64,000 nucleotides of DNA from NCBI RefSeq assembly GCF_030167925.1, contig NZ_JASKUT010000001.1:3928501-3992500 (forward strand), in the 5' to 3' direction. The notes under the pieces were generated by a model. It was not told the DNA's origin and ran no database searches. It saw only the letters and a program-made list of their open reading frames with translations. The DNA comes from Paenibacillus silviterrae (GTDB lineage: Bacteria; Bacillota; Bacilli; Paenibacillales; NBRC-103111). Below, piece after piece: positions 1-9,346 of this stretch. The position numbers and the translations under genes were made by a program. Positions within the stretch are counted from its first letter, which is position 1. Each line of letters begins with the position of its first letter.

Positions 1-881
1 ACCTCTTTTGATTTGAAATTTCTTACAACGGGAGTACCTAGCATATCCATTCGTAATGTTTGCAGATTAGACTCATCAAATCCTAAAAGCAATAGTTCCA
101 ACCACGTAGCCTTTAAGTAATCAATCCTTGTAAGATATGGTGGGGAGGTTATTACACAATTAATCGAATCATTCTCTATCGGCAAGGATTTTGAATTAGC
201 TACAGAAAGTGAGACAGTTTCGTTGGCAAAAATCGAGCTATGTCTAAAATAATTTTCCTGCTCGTCTACCGCAGCCATGAATAAATCACTCGCAGACGAA
301 GCTGGATGTACGAGCTCATCGGGAGGTTTAATCCAGGTAGGGTTTGACCCTCTTATATGATACGCACTTTTAATGGTCCGAAATAACATGGTAGTATAAA
401 GCGCGGCTATATTTGATAGCTGATTCCAAGCCATTAAAGAACATTTTTGAAAATCATTTGGATACAAAAAACGCTCGATGGCTCTTTGAATTGCCCTTAT
501 TTCTCTTACAAAAGGTTCAACGAACCAATCTAAAAGTGGATCATTTACTAAAATAGGATCTTGATCTTTTGCTGAACTTATGATTTCTAAGGAAAGTGAA
601 CGTAGGGATGTTCGAAAATCTAACGATGTATGTCTTGCCTTTGAGATAACAATCATTACTGGATTTAAATCAAATCCTATTGCCTCAAAACCTTGCCGGT
701 TTGCAACATATGTTGTCGTTCCTGTTCCGTTCCAAGGATCAATTATTTTGGCATCTTTTTGAGGATTTAAGACTTTTAATACATCCTCAACAAATTCTGT
801 AGAATACCCCGCATAGTATGGATAAAATATTGGCGTCCTGCTCTTTTTATGAGTGTATAGCTTGGGTGATCGTAACTTCAT
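1..881 (-). CDS. DNA methyltransferase of the SPPY class, cut by window edge
   Basis: The reading frame runs from an ATG at 881 off the left edge, giving 293 residues without a stop. Residues 48-56 read DPWNGTGTT, a motif I-type S-adenosylmethionine loop, and residues 246-249 read SPPY, the catalytic motif IV of N4-cytosine and N6-adenine amino-methyltransferases. Motif I comes before motif IV with about 190 residues between them, which could house a target-recognition segment. The gene is clearly more AT-rich than its neighbours, which suggests acquisition by transfer. Whether it is an orphan methylase or part of a restriction-modification system cannot be told, because the downstream side lies outside the window. 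The target sequence is unknown. Confidence 0.8.
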   Translation of the reverse strand, partial: MKLRSPKLYTHKKSRTPIFYPYYAGYSTEFVEDVLKVLNPQKDAKIIDPWNGTGTTTYVANRQGFEAIGFDLNPVMIVISKARHTSLDFRTSLRSLSLEIISSAKDQDPILVNDPLLDWFVEPFVREIRAIQRAIERFLYPNDFQKCSLMAWNQLSNIAALYTTMLFRTIKSAYHIRGSNPTWIKPPDELVHPASSASDLFMAAVDEQENYFRHSSIFANETVSLSVANSKSLPIENDSINCVITSPPYLTRIDYLKATWLELLLLGFDESNLQTLRMDMLGTPVVRNFKSKE

Positions 882-1022
882 AACCTGCAACCCCAGTTCC
901 CGTTTTATGCAGAAGAAAACATTATCATTACATTCGGCAGTCTTTTTAATTATTATAAGCCAGTCATTTGCTATATACCAACATAAACTTCCTTGTAGTA
1001 CCATTAATTTTCATTTTATGCA

Positions 1023-1502
1023 TTATTTATGATACGGTTCCCCCCGCATAATCTTAAACGCCCGGTACACCTGCTCCACCAGCACAAGCCGCATCAGCTG
1101 GTGCGGCAGGGTCATGCGCCCGAACGAGAGCTTCAGCTCGGCTCGGGCGAGCACTTCGGGGGCCAGCCCTAGCGAGCCCCCGATCACGAAAGCCACCTGG
1201 CTTCGCCCATAGGTGGCCAAATCGGCAAGCTGCCGAGCGAGCTCCTCGCTCGATAGCGGCTTGCCGTCAATCGCGAGCGCCACGACGTAGGCGCCCTCGC
1301 GAAGCTGCGCGAGGATGCGCTCGCCCTCGCGCTGACGCACCTGCGCCTCCTCCGCGGCGCTCATGCTCTCCGGTGCCTTCTCATCGGGCACCTCCACAAT
1401 CTGCACCTTGGCATAAGGACCAAGGCGCTTCACATACTCGGCGATCCCCTGAACCAGATACGCCTCCTTCAACTTCCCGACCGAAACGATTTGAATATGC
1501 AT
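1023..1502 (-). CDS. rlmH: 23S rRNA (pseudouridine1915-N3)-methyltransferase RlmH
   Basis: This 159-residue protein has the length and character of the RlmH/YbeA SPOUT family, which methylates pseudouridine 1915 in helix 69 of 23S rRNA on assembled ribosomes, using S-adenosylmethionine. The knot region is visible as VIGGSLGL (residues 106-113) and the C-terminal part as [16 protein letters not shown], with the usual RGEPYHK ending. The frame is open further upstream, but the ATG at 1502 begins the family's standard N-terminus ([10 protein letters not shown]), so the longer start was not used. It lies downstream of yyzF and the HtrA gene, as near the origin of many Bacillales. Its GC content is high, in contrast to the adjacent methyltransferase. 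Confidence 0.95.
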   Translation of the reverse strand: MHIQIVSVGKLKEAYLVQGIAEYVKRLGPYAKVQIVEVPDEKAPESMSAAEEAQVRQREGERILAQLREGAYVVALAIDGKPLSSEELARQLADLATYGRSQVAFVIGGSLGLAPEVLARAELKLSFGRMTLPHQLMRLVLVEQVYRAFKIMRGEPYHK

Positions 1503-1575
1503 TGTCAGACCCCATCTCTCTTTTTTCCTCCATAGTGCCCACTGGCCCCATGCCTCTACCAAACTCCAACACAAC

Positions 1576-1601
1576 AAAAAAGGAAGACCCCTAGGCCTCC
1601 C
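1576..1601 (-). terminator. Intrinsic terminator after yyzF
   Basis: Read on the minus strand, an 8-bp stem with some G-U pairs (GGGAGGCC / GGTCTTCC) is followed by TTTTTT. It lies directly after the yyzF stop and would separate it from rlmH. Confidence 0.55.
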
Positions 1602-1612
1602 CCGCTCCCACC

Positions 1613-1780
1613 TTATACGACCAAGAACCGGCCCTCCGCCGCGCATCGCTCACAGCAAGCCGGCGGCTCCCATGCCGTAAAGTGAACCTTCTCTAAATCT
1701 ACAATATCCGGAGCATCCTCATATTCATCGACGAACATGTCGATCGCCAGCTCCAAATGCTCTTTACAAACCACGTACAT
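1613..1780 (-). CDS. yyzF: CxxH/CxxC small protein, YyzF-like
   Basis: A 55-residue frame starts at ATG 1780, with AAAGGGG about 8 bases upstream. It holds the paired motifs CKEH (residues 5-8) and CCERC (residues 41-45), which are the hallmark of the CxxH/CxxC family found beside rlmH and htrA in Bacillales. The two motifs could bind a metal such as zinc, but the role of the family is not known. The position between the HtrA gene and rlmH agrees with the assignment. The acidic middle ([12 protein letters not shown]) is typical of the family. Confidence 0.85.
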   Translation of the reverse strand: MYVVCKEHLELAIDMFVDEYEDAPDIVDLEKVHFTAWEPPACCERCAAEGRFLVV

Positions 1781-1941
1781 GCAGTAGACCCCTTTGTCAC
1801 GACTAGATGAAAAATAAACAGTACCTATAATGCTAGTTTACCCCAAAAACCGCCGCTTTACTACCTTCTTAGGCACCAAAAAGTGGCACCCATCTCCTAC
1901 CACAGTACAGCACAAGTCTCGCCGTACTCATTGTTCAACCC

Positions 1942-3195
1942 TTACCGCTCCTTCATCTCACCCAACGTCACGTTAACGGTATTTTTCTTTCCCGCGCGGT
2001 AATACGTGATCGCCATTTTGTCGCCGACCTTCTTCTGCCCGTAGATGTACTTCCGCAGCGACAATGTGCTGTCAACCGCCTTCCCGTCGAGCTCTACGAT
2101 CACATCGCTCGTTTTCAGTCCCGCATCCTTAGCCGGACCTTGCGCATCCAGAACGATGATCCCCTTCTTCACGTCCCCCGGCAGCTTCAGCGATTCCGTA
2201 CCGCCACTGAAGCCCTGGAGATCCTGCGTCACCACGCCGATATAAGGGCGCTTTACACGCTGCTCGGTGATGAGGGTTTGCACGATCGTCTTCGCCTGAT
2301 TGATCGGGATCGCGAAGCCCAAGCCCTCCACGCCCATATCCGATACCTTGAGCGTATTGATGCCGACCACCTTGCCCTCCAAATTCACGAGCGCGCCGCC
2401 GCTATTGCCTTGGTTTATGGCCGCATCCGTCTGAATGACGTCCATCTCCCAGTCGTAATCGCCTTCCCCGCTCAAAGATACCGGAATCGTCCGCTTCGGC
2501 CAGCTGATGATCCCGCGGGTAACCGTTGGTGCAAAGCCCAATCCCAGAGGGTTCCCGACCGCGATGGCCGTCTCCCCGGCCTTGAGCCCGTCGGAGTCAC
2601 CGAACTCGGCCAGCTGGGTAATATCTTTGCCGTCCATCTCCAGCACAGCCAAATCAGTAATCGCATCGCGTCCAACCAGCTTGGCGCTGCGATGCTCACC
2701 TGTGATCATCACGACATCCAGCTTCGTGAAGCCTTCGACCACGTGATTGTTCGTCACGATCCGAACCTTCTCGCCGTAGCGCGAGAACATAACGCCGGAG
2801 CCGAGCCCCATGCCCGAGCCGCCGCGGCCCCCCGAGGTCGCTTCCTTGGAGCCGATAATGCTCACCACCGTAGGTGATACCTTCGCTGCCGCCGACACGA
2901 CCGAATCACTGAACGCCTTCTGTGCATCGATAGCTGCGCCAGCGCTCCCCGAGCCTGATGACCCGCCCGAAGGAGGCGCCATCACCGCAATAGCCTGCTG
3001 CGGCGCTACATCCGTTTCTTCTCCACCGAACAAACTACCCACTCCGAACAGTACCGCTGTCACCAAGGCTCCCCCTAGTGCAGGCACAATCCATGCTGGC
3101 ACCCGAGCTCCCCCTGAATATCCTCGGCCGGGAAGCTTCCACTCCATCCTCCGCGGGGCTTTCGTCGAATAAAAATCATCATCAAACAGACTCAC
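1942..3195 (-). CDS. Membrane-anchored HtrA-type serine protease with PDZ domain
   Basis: This is an S1C protease for envelope protein quality control, related to HtrC/YyxA of the walRK cluster of Bacillus. From the GTG start at 3195 it has 417 residues: a cytoplasmic tail, one membrane segment at about 33-57, a Gly/Ser-rich linker, the protease domain with His151 (NNHVVEG), Asp181 (ITDLAV) and Ser265 (QGNSGGAL), and a C-terminal PDZ domain. The GTG start was chosen because it follows GGAGGGG at good distance. An in-frame ATG 48 bases upstream lacks such a site. It lies downstream of walJ, separated by a convergent small gene on the other strand. Confidence 0.93.
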   Translation of the reverse strand: MSLFDDDFYSTKAPRRMEWKLPGRGYSGGARVPAWIVPALGGALVTAVLFGVGSLFGGEETDVAPQQAIAVMAPPSGGSSGSGSAGAAIDAQKAFSDSVVSAAAKVSPTVVSIIGSKEATSGGRGGSGMGLGSGVMFSRYGEKVRIVTNNHVVEGFTKLDVVMITGEHRSAKLVGRDAITDLAVLEMDGKDITQLAEFGDSDGLKAGETAIAVGNPLGLGFAPTVTRGIISWPKRTIPVSLSGEGDYDWEMDVIQTDAAINQGNSGGALVNLEGKVVGINTLKVSDMGVEGLGFAIPINQAKTIVQTLITEQRVKRPYIGVVTQDLQGFSGGTESLKLPGDVKKGIIVLDAQGPAKDAGLKTSDVIVELDGKAVDSTLSLRKYIYGQKKVGDKMAITYYRAGKKNTVNVTLGEMKER

Positions 3196-3461
3196 GTTAC
3201 AGCCCCTCCTCTCTTCCGCAAGCTGCTTATTTCCGTTAGGCATGCGCGTTACCGCTTATTACCCCTTCCGCGCCTGTCCCTAATCATGCGGGGCTTTTCT
3301 TTTTTCCATTGTATCCAAATCTAGTAATGATCATATCACATAGCAACAGTTTTTCTTAAACGATAGAAAAAGAAAAAAGAATAGGAATGATTTCATAGCA
3401 ACTAGACTAGAATAGAACTATAAGAGTACACAATACAACCCGAAAGGATGACCCCTCCGCC

Positions 3462-3725
3462 ATGAACATTCCAACGAATACGAATACGAACCTCAACAAC
3501 GCCAACCGCATCCCTGCAGCCTTTGCCGCTAACCCGCTGCAAGAAGTTGAATTCATCGGCCAGCTCGCGGACCTGAAGGAGGGCCATTACCAGAACTCAC
3601 TGCTCCTGTCGGCGATGATCGAGCTGCTGATTGACAAAGGCGTCTTCACCGCCCAAGAGCTCGCGGTCAAAGCGCAGGCGCTTGATGTCTCGTTCACTCT
3701 TCATCCAGCCGATCCCAGTCTGTAG
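3462..3725 (+). CDS. Small hypothetical protein, convergent to walJ
   Basis: An 87-residue frame is preceded by GAAAGGATGA at a usable distance from the ATG. The N-terminus is rich in Asn and Thr (NTNTNLNNAN). The remainder looks like a folded helical segment (LADLKEGHYQNSLLLSAMIELLIDKGVFT), followed by a second helix. No known family was recognised. Its last 32 bases overlap the 3' end of walJ on the opposite strand. It is one of the few plus-strand genes in the left arm. Codon use resembles that of the neighbouring genes, which favours a real gene. Confidence 0.65.
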   Translation: MNIPTNTNTNLNNANRIPAAFAANPLQEVEFIGQLADLKEGHYQNSLLLSAMIELLIDKGVFTAQELAVKAQALDVSFTLHPADPSL

Positions 3726-4497
3726 CACGGTCGTAATAAGTATCCATCAGCTTCGCCCGATAATCATCCGGCGCCAGTTTATCCTCTAATACATTATTCA
3801 CCGTCAGCCTGGCCAAATCCATTAAATTATGGTCACGGCTGAGGTGCGCCAGGTACACCCGCTTCGTTCGCGTGGTCATGACCTCAACCAGCCCTTCGCC
3901 GGCCGCCTCATTGGACAAGTGGCCCATATCGCCGAGAATCCGCCGCTTAATGTTCCACGGGTAGCGGCCCATGCGCAGCATCTCGATATCATGGTTTGAC
4001 TCCAGCACCAGCACATCGCTGTCCCGGATCTTCTCCTTCACCTTCGAGCTCATATACCCGAGGTCCGTGGCCAGGCTAAGCTTCTGCTCCTCATGGTAGA
4101 AGCAATACCCTACCGGCTCCGCCGCGTCATGCGAGATCCCGTAGGACTCCACCTGCAGCTCGCCGAAATCGCGAATCTCGCCGGTTTGCATCACGCATTT
4201 TTTCTCGTCGGCAATTTCGCCGATATGCTTCTCCAGCGCCTCCCACGTCTTCTCATTGGCATATACGGGGAGATCGAACTTGCGTGCGACCGCCCCCAGC
4301 CCTTTGATATGATCGGCGTGCTCGTGCGTCACCAGAATGCCCTGCAGCTGATTAGGCGACATCTCCTTTTCCTTCAGCAGCTGCTCTATCCTCTTGGCGC
4401 TCAAGCCCGCATCGACCAGCACCGCCGACTCCCCGTTCGATACCACCATTGCATTGCCGGTCGACCCGCTGGCCAGCACCGTAAATCGTAATCCCAT
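3694..4497 (-). CDS. walJ: Metallo-beta-lactamase-fold hydrolase WalJ (YycJ)
   Basis: The protein (267 residues from ATG 4497) carries the metal-binding signature HEHADH at residues 58-63, after the strand ending in LVTH, and further conserved His and Asp residues (LATDLG, HLSNEAAGE, AHLSRDHN). It belongs to the YycJ/WalJ branch of the metallo-hydrolase fold, thought to act on nucleic acid and linked to coordination of cell wall and division with replication. The start was placed at the internal ATG, 8 bases after AGGGAG. An ATG 21 bases upstream is also open. It is the last gene of the walRKHIJ group, 83 bases after yycI. The gap holds a C/T-rich stretch with repeated CCTTRCC words. Confidence 0.92.
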   Translation of the reverse strand: MGLRFTVLASGSTGNAMVVSNGESAVLVDAGLSAKRIEQLLKEKEMSPNQLQGILVTHEHADHIKGLGAVARKFDLPVYANEKTWEALEKHIGEIADEKKCVMQTGEIRDFGELQVESYGISHDAAEPVGYCFYHEEQKLSLATDLGYMSSKVKEKIRDSDVLVLESNHDIEMLRMGRYPWNIKRRILGDMGHLSNEAAGEGLVEVMTTRTKRVYLAHLSRDHNLMDLARLTVNNVLEDKLAPDDYRAKLMDTYYDRATDWDRLDEE

Positions 4498-4580
4498 CTC
4501 CATAACTCCCTGCTGCATTCACTGCTAGTTTTCCTGCCCAATCTTACCTTCCTTGCCTGGCCTTGCCGGCCTTACCAACC

Positions 4581-5309
4581 TTACCGATCCACCGCACCCG
4601 TAAACGCATGGACAAAATACGGCAGATCCCCGTTCCCCAGCGATACACGCCAGTAAGGAATCATATACAGCTGCTGCGAGTTGAACACCTGCCCGTGATA
4701 GCCGAGCTGAACGCTCGTAATAACTGAACCAGCCGGCAAGTAGGTTTCAATCAAGCTGCGAAGCGCGATGTAAGGAGAGATCACCTTCTGCTCCTTCTGC
4801 TCGCTCTCCGGCTGTACTTCAACCAAGCCCTGCGAGTAGGACACGATCTGCCCGTTTTTCTCCGTCAGCTTCAGCTGTACCTCGAACATCGGTAAATTCC
4901 CATACATCTGGTTAAAAATATACGTTCCATTCCCGCTCATCACTGGATCGAACTGGTATGAATCCGCCTTTGGAATGCCCGTTCGCGACATGACGTCCTT
5001 CACGGTTCCCTTCCCGCTAATCAGCGGGTTGAGACGGAAAGGCGTCTTCAGCGCATTCATCCGGTCCGGTGGAATCGACTCATCGAATCGCGCCACGATC
5101 TCCTTCAGCCTTGGAACATCCTTCGGTAAATCTACCGGCACGGTAATGTTCTTACTCTTCAAGAGACGCTGCACTTCCTCCACCGCCGTGCTCGGGTTCG
5201 CCTCCAGCTCCAGAAGATCGGACCGGCTCGACCACAGCTGGAACGCCAGCACCACATTCAGCAGCAGGAACGAGAAAATCAATATCGTTTTCGCTCGGCT
5301 CCAATCCAT
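4581..5309 (-). CDS. yycI: WalRK regulatory protein YycI
   Basis: This 242-residue protein has a single N-terminal membrane segment (ILIFSFLLLNVVLAFQLW, about residues 10-27), with the bulk outside the cell. The MDWSRAKTILIF start is characteristic of YycI. In Bacillus, YycI and YycH form a membrane complex with the WalK kinase through their transmembrane helices and restrain its activity. The gene follows yycH by 24 bases, in the order walR-walK-yycH-yycI-walJ, and must be co-transcribed with them. The extracellular domain has the length of the family, with no obvious truncation. Confidence 0.92.
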   Translation of the reverse strand: MDWSRAKTILIFSFLLLNVVLAFQLWSSRSDLLELEANPSTAVEEVQRLLKSKNITVPVDLPKDVPRLKEIVARFDESIPPDRMNALKTPFRLNPLISGKGTVKDVMSRTGIPKADSYQFDPVMSGNGTYIFNQMYGNLPMFEVQLKLTEKNGQIVSYSQGLVEVQPESEQKEQKVISPYIALRSLIETYLPAGSVITSVQLGYHGQVFNSQQLYMIPYWRVSLGNGDLPYFVHAFTGAVDR

Positions 5310-5333
5310 TCGTGCGCCTCCGTCCTCCCTTCG

Positions 5334-6617
5334 TCACTCCAGAAACTCATACGAACCGTCCCGCAGCTCCACCGTCCACGCCGGCACCAGCTCGACAGCC
5401 TGATCGACTACATTCATTCGATACGCTGGGAAAACGGAGTACACCGTATTTCGCTTCGAATATTCCTTCAGCTTCTCCTCAAGCACCTCACCGCCGGCCA
5501 GCTGCGCATCCTTGCGACTCGCAGCCCGTAAGTCCGGGATGATCGTAGATCGCTCATAGTTCGTAACGATCCCTTTTTGCAAAGCCAGCTTAATAAAGCC
5601 CTGTTGATCCGATTTCTGATTAATCACCGGGAAGGATTCGTAATACTGACGGAAGATGAACGCCTGATTCACCGGAAGCACCCGCTGCGGCACCCGCTGA
5701 ACCGTGTAGGTCCCATACCAGCCGCCATGCTGATTCACGAACTGCACCGCCGAGGTCAGGTTCTCCATCACATCAATACGGCCTTCCACCGGCACCACCG
5801 GGTCAGAATACGTCAACCAGTGCTGCCCTGTCTTGAGCTGCAGCCCCCGCTTCCCGTCGGTATAAATCTCCGATCCGTCCCGGTCCGCCAGGTTCCTCGT
5901 TATCGCCGGATCGACGAAGAAGCTTCGCTTGAGCTGCTCCGCCGAGAACTGCGTGAAAGGCATCCGATAGGCAGATACATTCAGCGGCTTCAAGGGCAAA
6001 TAAATTTCCCCGCTTGTGGCCTTATAAGGAATATATTCCTCTCCCACCGTTACGAAACGCTCAATATCCTTTACGGTAAAATCGGCCTTCCCGACTTCAT
6101 ACACCGTGCTCGTCGTATCCGTGAACAAAATCGTCCGCACCTCGTTGGCATCCTTGGCGTACAGCCAGATCCGTGTAATCAAATCCGCGTCCGCCGGAAT
6201 CTCGCCCTTGAGCTGCATGACCTCACCCAAGACCTTCATGGGAATCCCGTCGCGAAAATGAATCTCCACCCCCTGCTGCTTCATCCGGACGTCATCCCAG
6301 TTGATCCCAAGAGACGAAGCGCTCACCTTACGGAAGCCCTCCAGCCAACGTTGGTTTACGGTCTCCACGATCTGCCCGTACAGCTTCGTGTTCGGATACA
6401 CTACGGTGTGCGTGGCGTTGCCCAAATGCAGCACCAGATGATCAGGAAACAATAAATCCTCAAGCTTCGCCTGCGGACCGAGCTGATCGGTCTTCACATA
6501 CTCCTCACGGGTTACCGGCTCCGGATTCGGGTCGCTGTAAGCCAGCATGTAGCTCTGCAGGAGACTAAGCAGCACCAGCAGCGTTAAGGCAGCCGTCTTC
6601 AGCTTCTCGTAGATCAT
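5334..6617 (-). CDS. yycH: WalRK regulatory protein YycH
   Basis: This 427-residue protein has an N-terminal membrane segment (LTLLVLLSLLQSYMLAY, about residues 12-28) followed by a large extracellular region. With YycI it regulates the essential WalK sensor kinase. The identification rests on position (4-base overlap with walK, just before yycI), length and topology. The sequence family is poorly conserved, but the segment following the anchor (YSDPNPEPVTREEY) fits YycH. The overlapping ATGA start/stop arrangement implies translational coupling to walK. Confidence 0.9.
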   Translation of the reverse strand: MIYEKLKTAALTLLVLLSLLQSYMLAYSDPNPEPVTREEYVKTDQLGPQAKLEDLLFPDHLVLHLGNATHTVVYPNTKLYGQIVETVNQRWLEGFRKVSASSLGINWDDVRMKQQGVEIHFRDGIPMKVLGEVMQLKGEIPADADLITRIWLYAKDANEVRTILFTDTTSTVYEVGKADFTVKDIERFVTVGEEYIPYKATSGEIYLPLKPLNVSAYRMPFTQFSAEQLKRSFFVDPAITRNLADRDGSEIYTDGKRGLQLKTGQHWLTYSDPVVPVEGRIDVMENLTSAVQFVNQHGGWYGTYTVQRVPQRVLPVNQAFIFRQYYESFPVINQKSDQQGFIKLALQKGIVTNYERSTIIPDLRAASRKDAQLAGGEVLEEKLKEYSKRNTVYSVFPAYRMNVVDQAVELVPAWTVELRDGSYEFLE

Positions 6618-8458
6618 ACCGCCGTCACCTCCTGCACGTAAGGCAGGGTGAACGTGACCTTCGTACCCTGACCAAATTCCGATTCCAGTACGATCGTACC
6701 GCCGTGGGCCTTCACAATTTCCCGGGCAATGGATAAGCCAAGCCCCGTACCGCCCATACTGCGCGACCTCGCTTTATCAACACGGTAGAATCTCTCGAAG
6801 ATTCTCGTCAAATCCTTCTTGGGTATCCCGATTCCGTTATCCTGAACCGAGATCTCTAGCAGCTGTGCTTCTGTCCGAGCAGCCCGAATCCGAATATGGC
6901 CGCCCTCAGGCGTATACTTGATGGCATTCGAGATAAGATTATCGAGCACCTGATCGATCCGGTCACGGTCTAGCACAATATCACGGACCTGCGGCTCCAC
7001 ATGAATATCCACCGCAATGGAGCGCTGTTCCATCTGGAAGGAGAAGCGGTCGGCAACCTCCTCCAGCATCTCCTCCACGTCCGTGGATTCCTTATTGATA
7101 ATGGCCTGCTTGGAGTCGAGCCTGGACAGCTGCAGCAGGTCCGTAACGAGCCGGATCATCCGCTCCGTCTCGTTGCGGGCTACGCTGACGAACTTCTCCG
7201 CCAGCTGCGGCTCCTCGATCGCTCCATCCTCAAGCGCTTCCAGGTAACTCTTAATGGTTGTCAGCGGCGTCCTCAGCTCGTGGGAGACGTTCGCTACGAA
7301 TTCGCGGCGGGACATCTCCAGCTTCTCCTGATCGGTTACGTCCTGCAGCACCGCGATCGTTCCGGCCGAGCCTCTGCCCTTGCTCTGAATCGTAGTGAAC
7401 GTGACCCGCACATAGAGCGGTCCCTCGTCCTCATCGTGGCAGAACTCCAGCATGGCAGCTCGATTTCCCTCCACGTCGATCTGCTTCACAGCCTCCGGCG
7501 TTGTGCCGAGAAGAGCACTTAGCTGCATTCCCAGCGTCGTATCCTCGTTCACCTGCAGGATGTGCTTGGCCCTCCGGTTGATCACAATGACCCGGCCCTT
7601 CTCGTCCGTCGCGATCAGCCCGTCATTCATGTTGGAGAGAATCGAAGCCAGCTTCTCCTTCTCCTCTTCGTTGAGCGATAACGCCTCGCGCAGCCGCTCC
7701 ATCATGAAATTGAACGTTTGGCCGAGCTTCCCGATCTCATCGTTGCCGTGCACCGGTACCGGCTCATCGAAGCGTCCCTCCGCCACGGCCGTAGCCCGCT
7801 TCGTGATCTGCTTGATCGGGCTTGTAATCGTCCCCGACAGCATGACCCCAAGCAGCGCCGTCAGCACCAACGCGATCAAGGTCCCCGAAATGAACATGCG
7901 ATTGATCTGGTTCATCGTCTCGTACACGTCTTCCATCGAGGCGATCATGAACACCGCGCCATACACCTTGATGCCGGAGCCGATGGGCGTGGCGATGACC
8001 ATTTTCCAAGCGCCGTCGACATCGAGGAACATCCGCTGGTTATCCTTAATTCCCTGCAGCGCCCGAATGACCTCAGTCTGCGTATTTTTCTGCCCGATAA
8101 CAGCCCGGTTCGCATTGTGCGAAATCGACAGAATCATGCCGTTCGCATCGATGACTTGAATTTCCGTCTTGCTGATCGCGAACAGATTGTTGACCACATT
8201 ATCCAGGTCCGTATAAGACTTCTGGGGGTCAGCCGCCTTCGTCTCCTGACTCTCCTTCGCCAAATACGTCTCCACATACTGCGCCAGCAGCTGCGCCTGC
8301 TTATTCCTCGAATCGATGAAATCGTTCTTGAAATAGCTCTCCAGCGTCCGAATAAAATACACCCCGATCAGCTGCATAGCGATCAGGATGAGCAATACAT
8401 AAATAATAATCAGCTTCGCTTGAATCGATTGGAAGAAGCGCATAACCCGCATCATCAT
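6614..8458 (-). CDS. walK: Sensor histidine kinase WalK
   Basis: This 614-residue protein has membrane segments at about 16-37 and 188-210 that enclose an extracellular sensing domain. After these come a HAMP linker (about 211-263), a PAS domain (about 268-375), the phosphoacceptor domain with His393 in VSHELRTP, and an ATPase domain with the N box (NLISNAIKYT) and G boxes (DNGIGIP, GGTGLGLSIA). WalK phosphorylates WalR to control peptidoglycan turnover genes and is essential in most relatives. The start used is the first of several ATG codons, and the precise one is uncertain by a few residues. It follows walR by 4 bases and overlaps yycH. Confidence 0.96.
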   Translation of the reverse strand: MMMRVMRFFQSIQAKLIIIYVLLILIAMQLIGVYFIRTLESYFKNDFIDSRNKQAQLLAQYVETYLAKESQETKAADPQKSYTDLDNVVNNLFAISKTEIQVIDANGMILSISHNANRAVIGQKNTQTEVIRALQGIKDNQRMFLDVDGAWKMVIATPIGSGIKVYGAVFMIASMEDVYETMNQINRMFISGTLIALVLTALLGVMLSGTITSPIKQITKRATAVAEGRFDEPVPVHGNDEIGKLGQTFNFMMERLREALSLNEEEKEKLASILSNMNDGLIATDEKGRVIVINRRAKHILQVNEDTTLGMQLSALLGTTPEAVKQIDVEGNRAAMLEFCHDEDEGPLYVRVTFTTIQSKGRGSAGTIAVLQDVTDQEKLEMSRREFVANVSHELRTPLTTIKSYLEALEDGAIEEPQLAEKFVSVARNETERMIRLVTDLLQLSRLDSKQAIINKESTDVEEMLEEVADRFSFQMEQRSIAVDIHVEPQVRDIVLDRDRIDQVLDNLISNAIKYTPEGGHIRIRAARTEAQLLEISVQDNGIGIPKKDLTRIFERFYRVDKARSRSMGGTGLGLSIAREIVKAHGGTIVLESEFGQGTKVTFTLPYVQEVTAV

Positions 8459-8462
8459 CGCC

Positions 8463-9209
8463 TCAGAAGCCCCCGGAGCCGAATTTGGAGCTCTTCATCA
8501 TATAACCGAGACCGCGCCTCGTAATGATATATTCCGGCCGGCTCGGATCATCCTCGAGCTTCTCCCGCAGCCTGCGAATCGTCACATCGACCGTCCGCAC
8601 GTCGCCGAAATACTCGAAGCCCCACACCGCCTGCAGCAGATGCTCGCGCGTCATGACTTTCCCGCTGTTCTTCGCCATGTACTGCACCAGCTCGAATTCC
8701 CGGTGGGTCAGGTCCAGCGGATTGCCGTCCTTATACACCACATACATATCCGTGTCGATAAAAAGGCTCTGCAGCCATATGCCCTGCCGCACGTCGCCTT
8801 CCGTAGACCCTGTGCTCGTGGCCGTCTCGGCAGCTACGGGCTGCTGATTCGCCTGTCTGCGCAGATGCGCCTTCACCCTGGCGAGCAGCTCCCTCGTCCC
8901 GAACGGCTTCGTGACATAATCGTCGGCTCCAAGCTCCAGCCCAAGCACCTTATCGATCTCATTGTCCTTCGCTGTAAGCATAATGATCGGCGTATTCAGC
9001 CTTGTCCGGACCTCCCGGCATACATCCATGCCGTCCTTCACCGGCAACATCAGATCCAGCAGGATCAAGTCCGGTTGCTCCGAGAAGGCCAGCTCTACCG
9101 CTTTCCCTCCGTCATAGGCGCAGACCACCTCGTGGCCCTCTTTTTCCAAATTGAATTTCAATATATCTGCGATCGGCTGCTCGTCGTCTACTACCAAGAT
9201 TTTCGCCAT
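8463..9209 (-). CDS. walR: Response regulator WalR
   Basis: This OmpR-family regulator has 248 residues. The receiver domain carries the acidic pocket (VVDDE, residues 6-10), phosphoacceptor Asp52 (LLDLMLP), and the conserved Thr and Lys ([15 protein letters not shown]). The winged-helix DNA-binding domain ends in [18 protein letters not shown] and RRGLGY. The linker between the domains contains an extra Thr/Ser/Ala-rich segment ([16 protein letters not shown]), making the protein somewhat longer than the usual 235 or so residues. It is the first gene of the walRKHIJ operon and controls autolysins and wall synthesis genes. Confidence 0.96.
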   Translation of the reverse strand: MAKILVVDDEQPIADILKFNLEKEGHEVVCAYDGGKAVELAFSEQPDLILLDLMLPVKDGMDVCREVRTRLNTPIIMLTAKDNEIDKVLGLELGADDYVTKPFGTRELLARVKAHLRRQANQQPVAAETATSTGSTEGDVRQGIWLQSLFIDTDMYVVYKDGNPLDLTHREFELVQYMAKNSGKVMTREHLLQAVWGFEYFGDVRTVDVTIRRLREKLEDDPSRPEYIITRRGLGYMMKSSKFGSGGF

Positions 9210-9277
9210 ACCAAGTCACCTGCCTATTCAAGGGTTGACCCTTTCTCTCTATTGATCTATTTTACCACATCCCTATG

Positions 9278-9325
9278 CAAAAAGAGACACGGAAGCGTCG
9301 TTTCCCTACGACTTCCATGTCTCTC
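9278..9325 (-). terminator. Strong intrinsic terminator between M23 peptidase and walR
   Basis: On the minus strand a long stem (AGAGACATGGAAGTCGT paired with ACGACGCTTCCGTGTCTCT, one mismatch) is followed by TTTTTG. It closes the peptidase transcript, so the wal operon probably has its own promoter in the short gap 9210-9277. Confidence 0.85.
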
Positions 9326-9346
9326 TCCTGTTGTGCTGCCCGGCGT

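Noticed and set aside
4498..4580. Short repeated CCTTRCC words in the walJ-yycI gap
   Set aside because: Low-complexity C/T-rich stretch without symmetry or regular period; no function can be argued.
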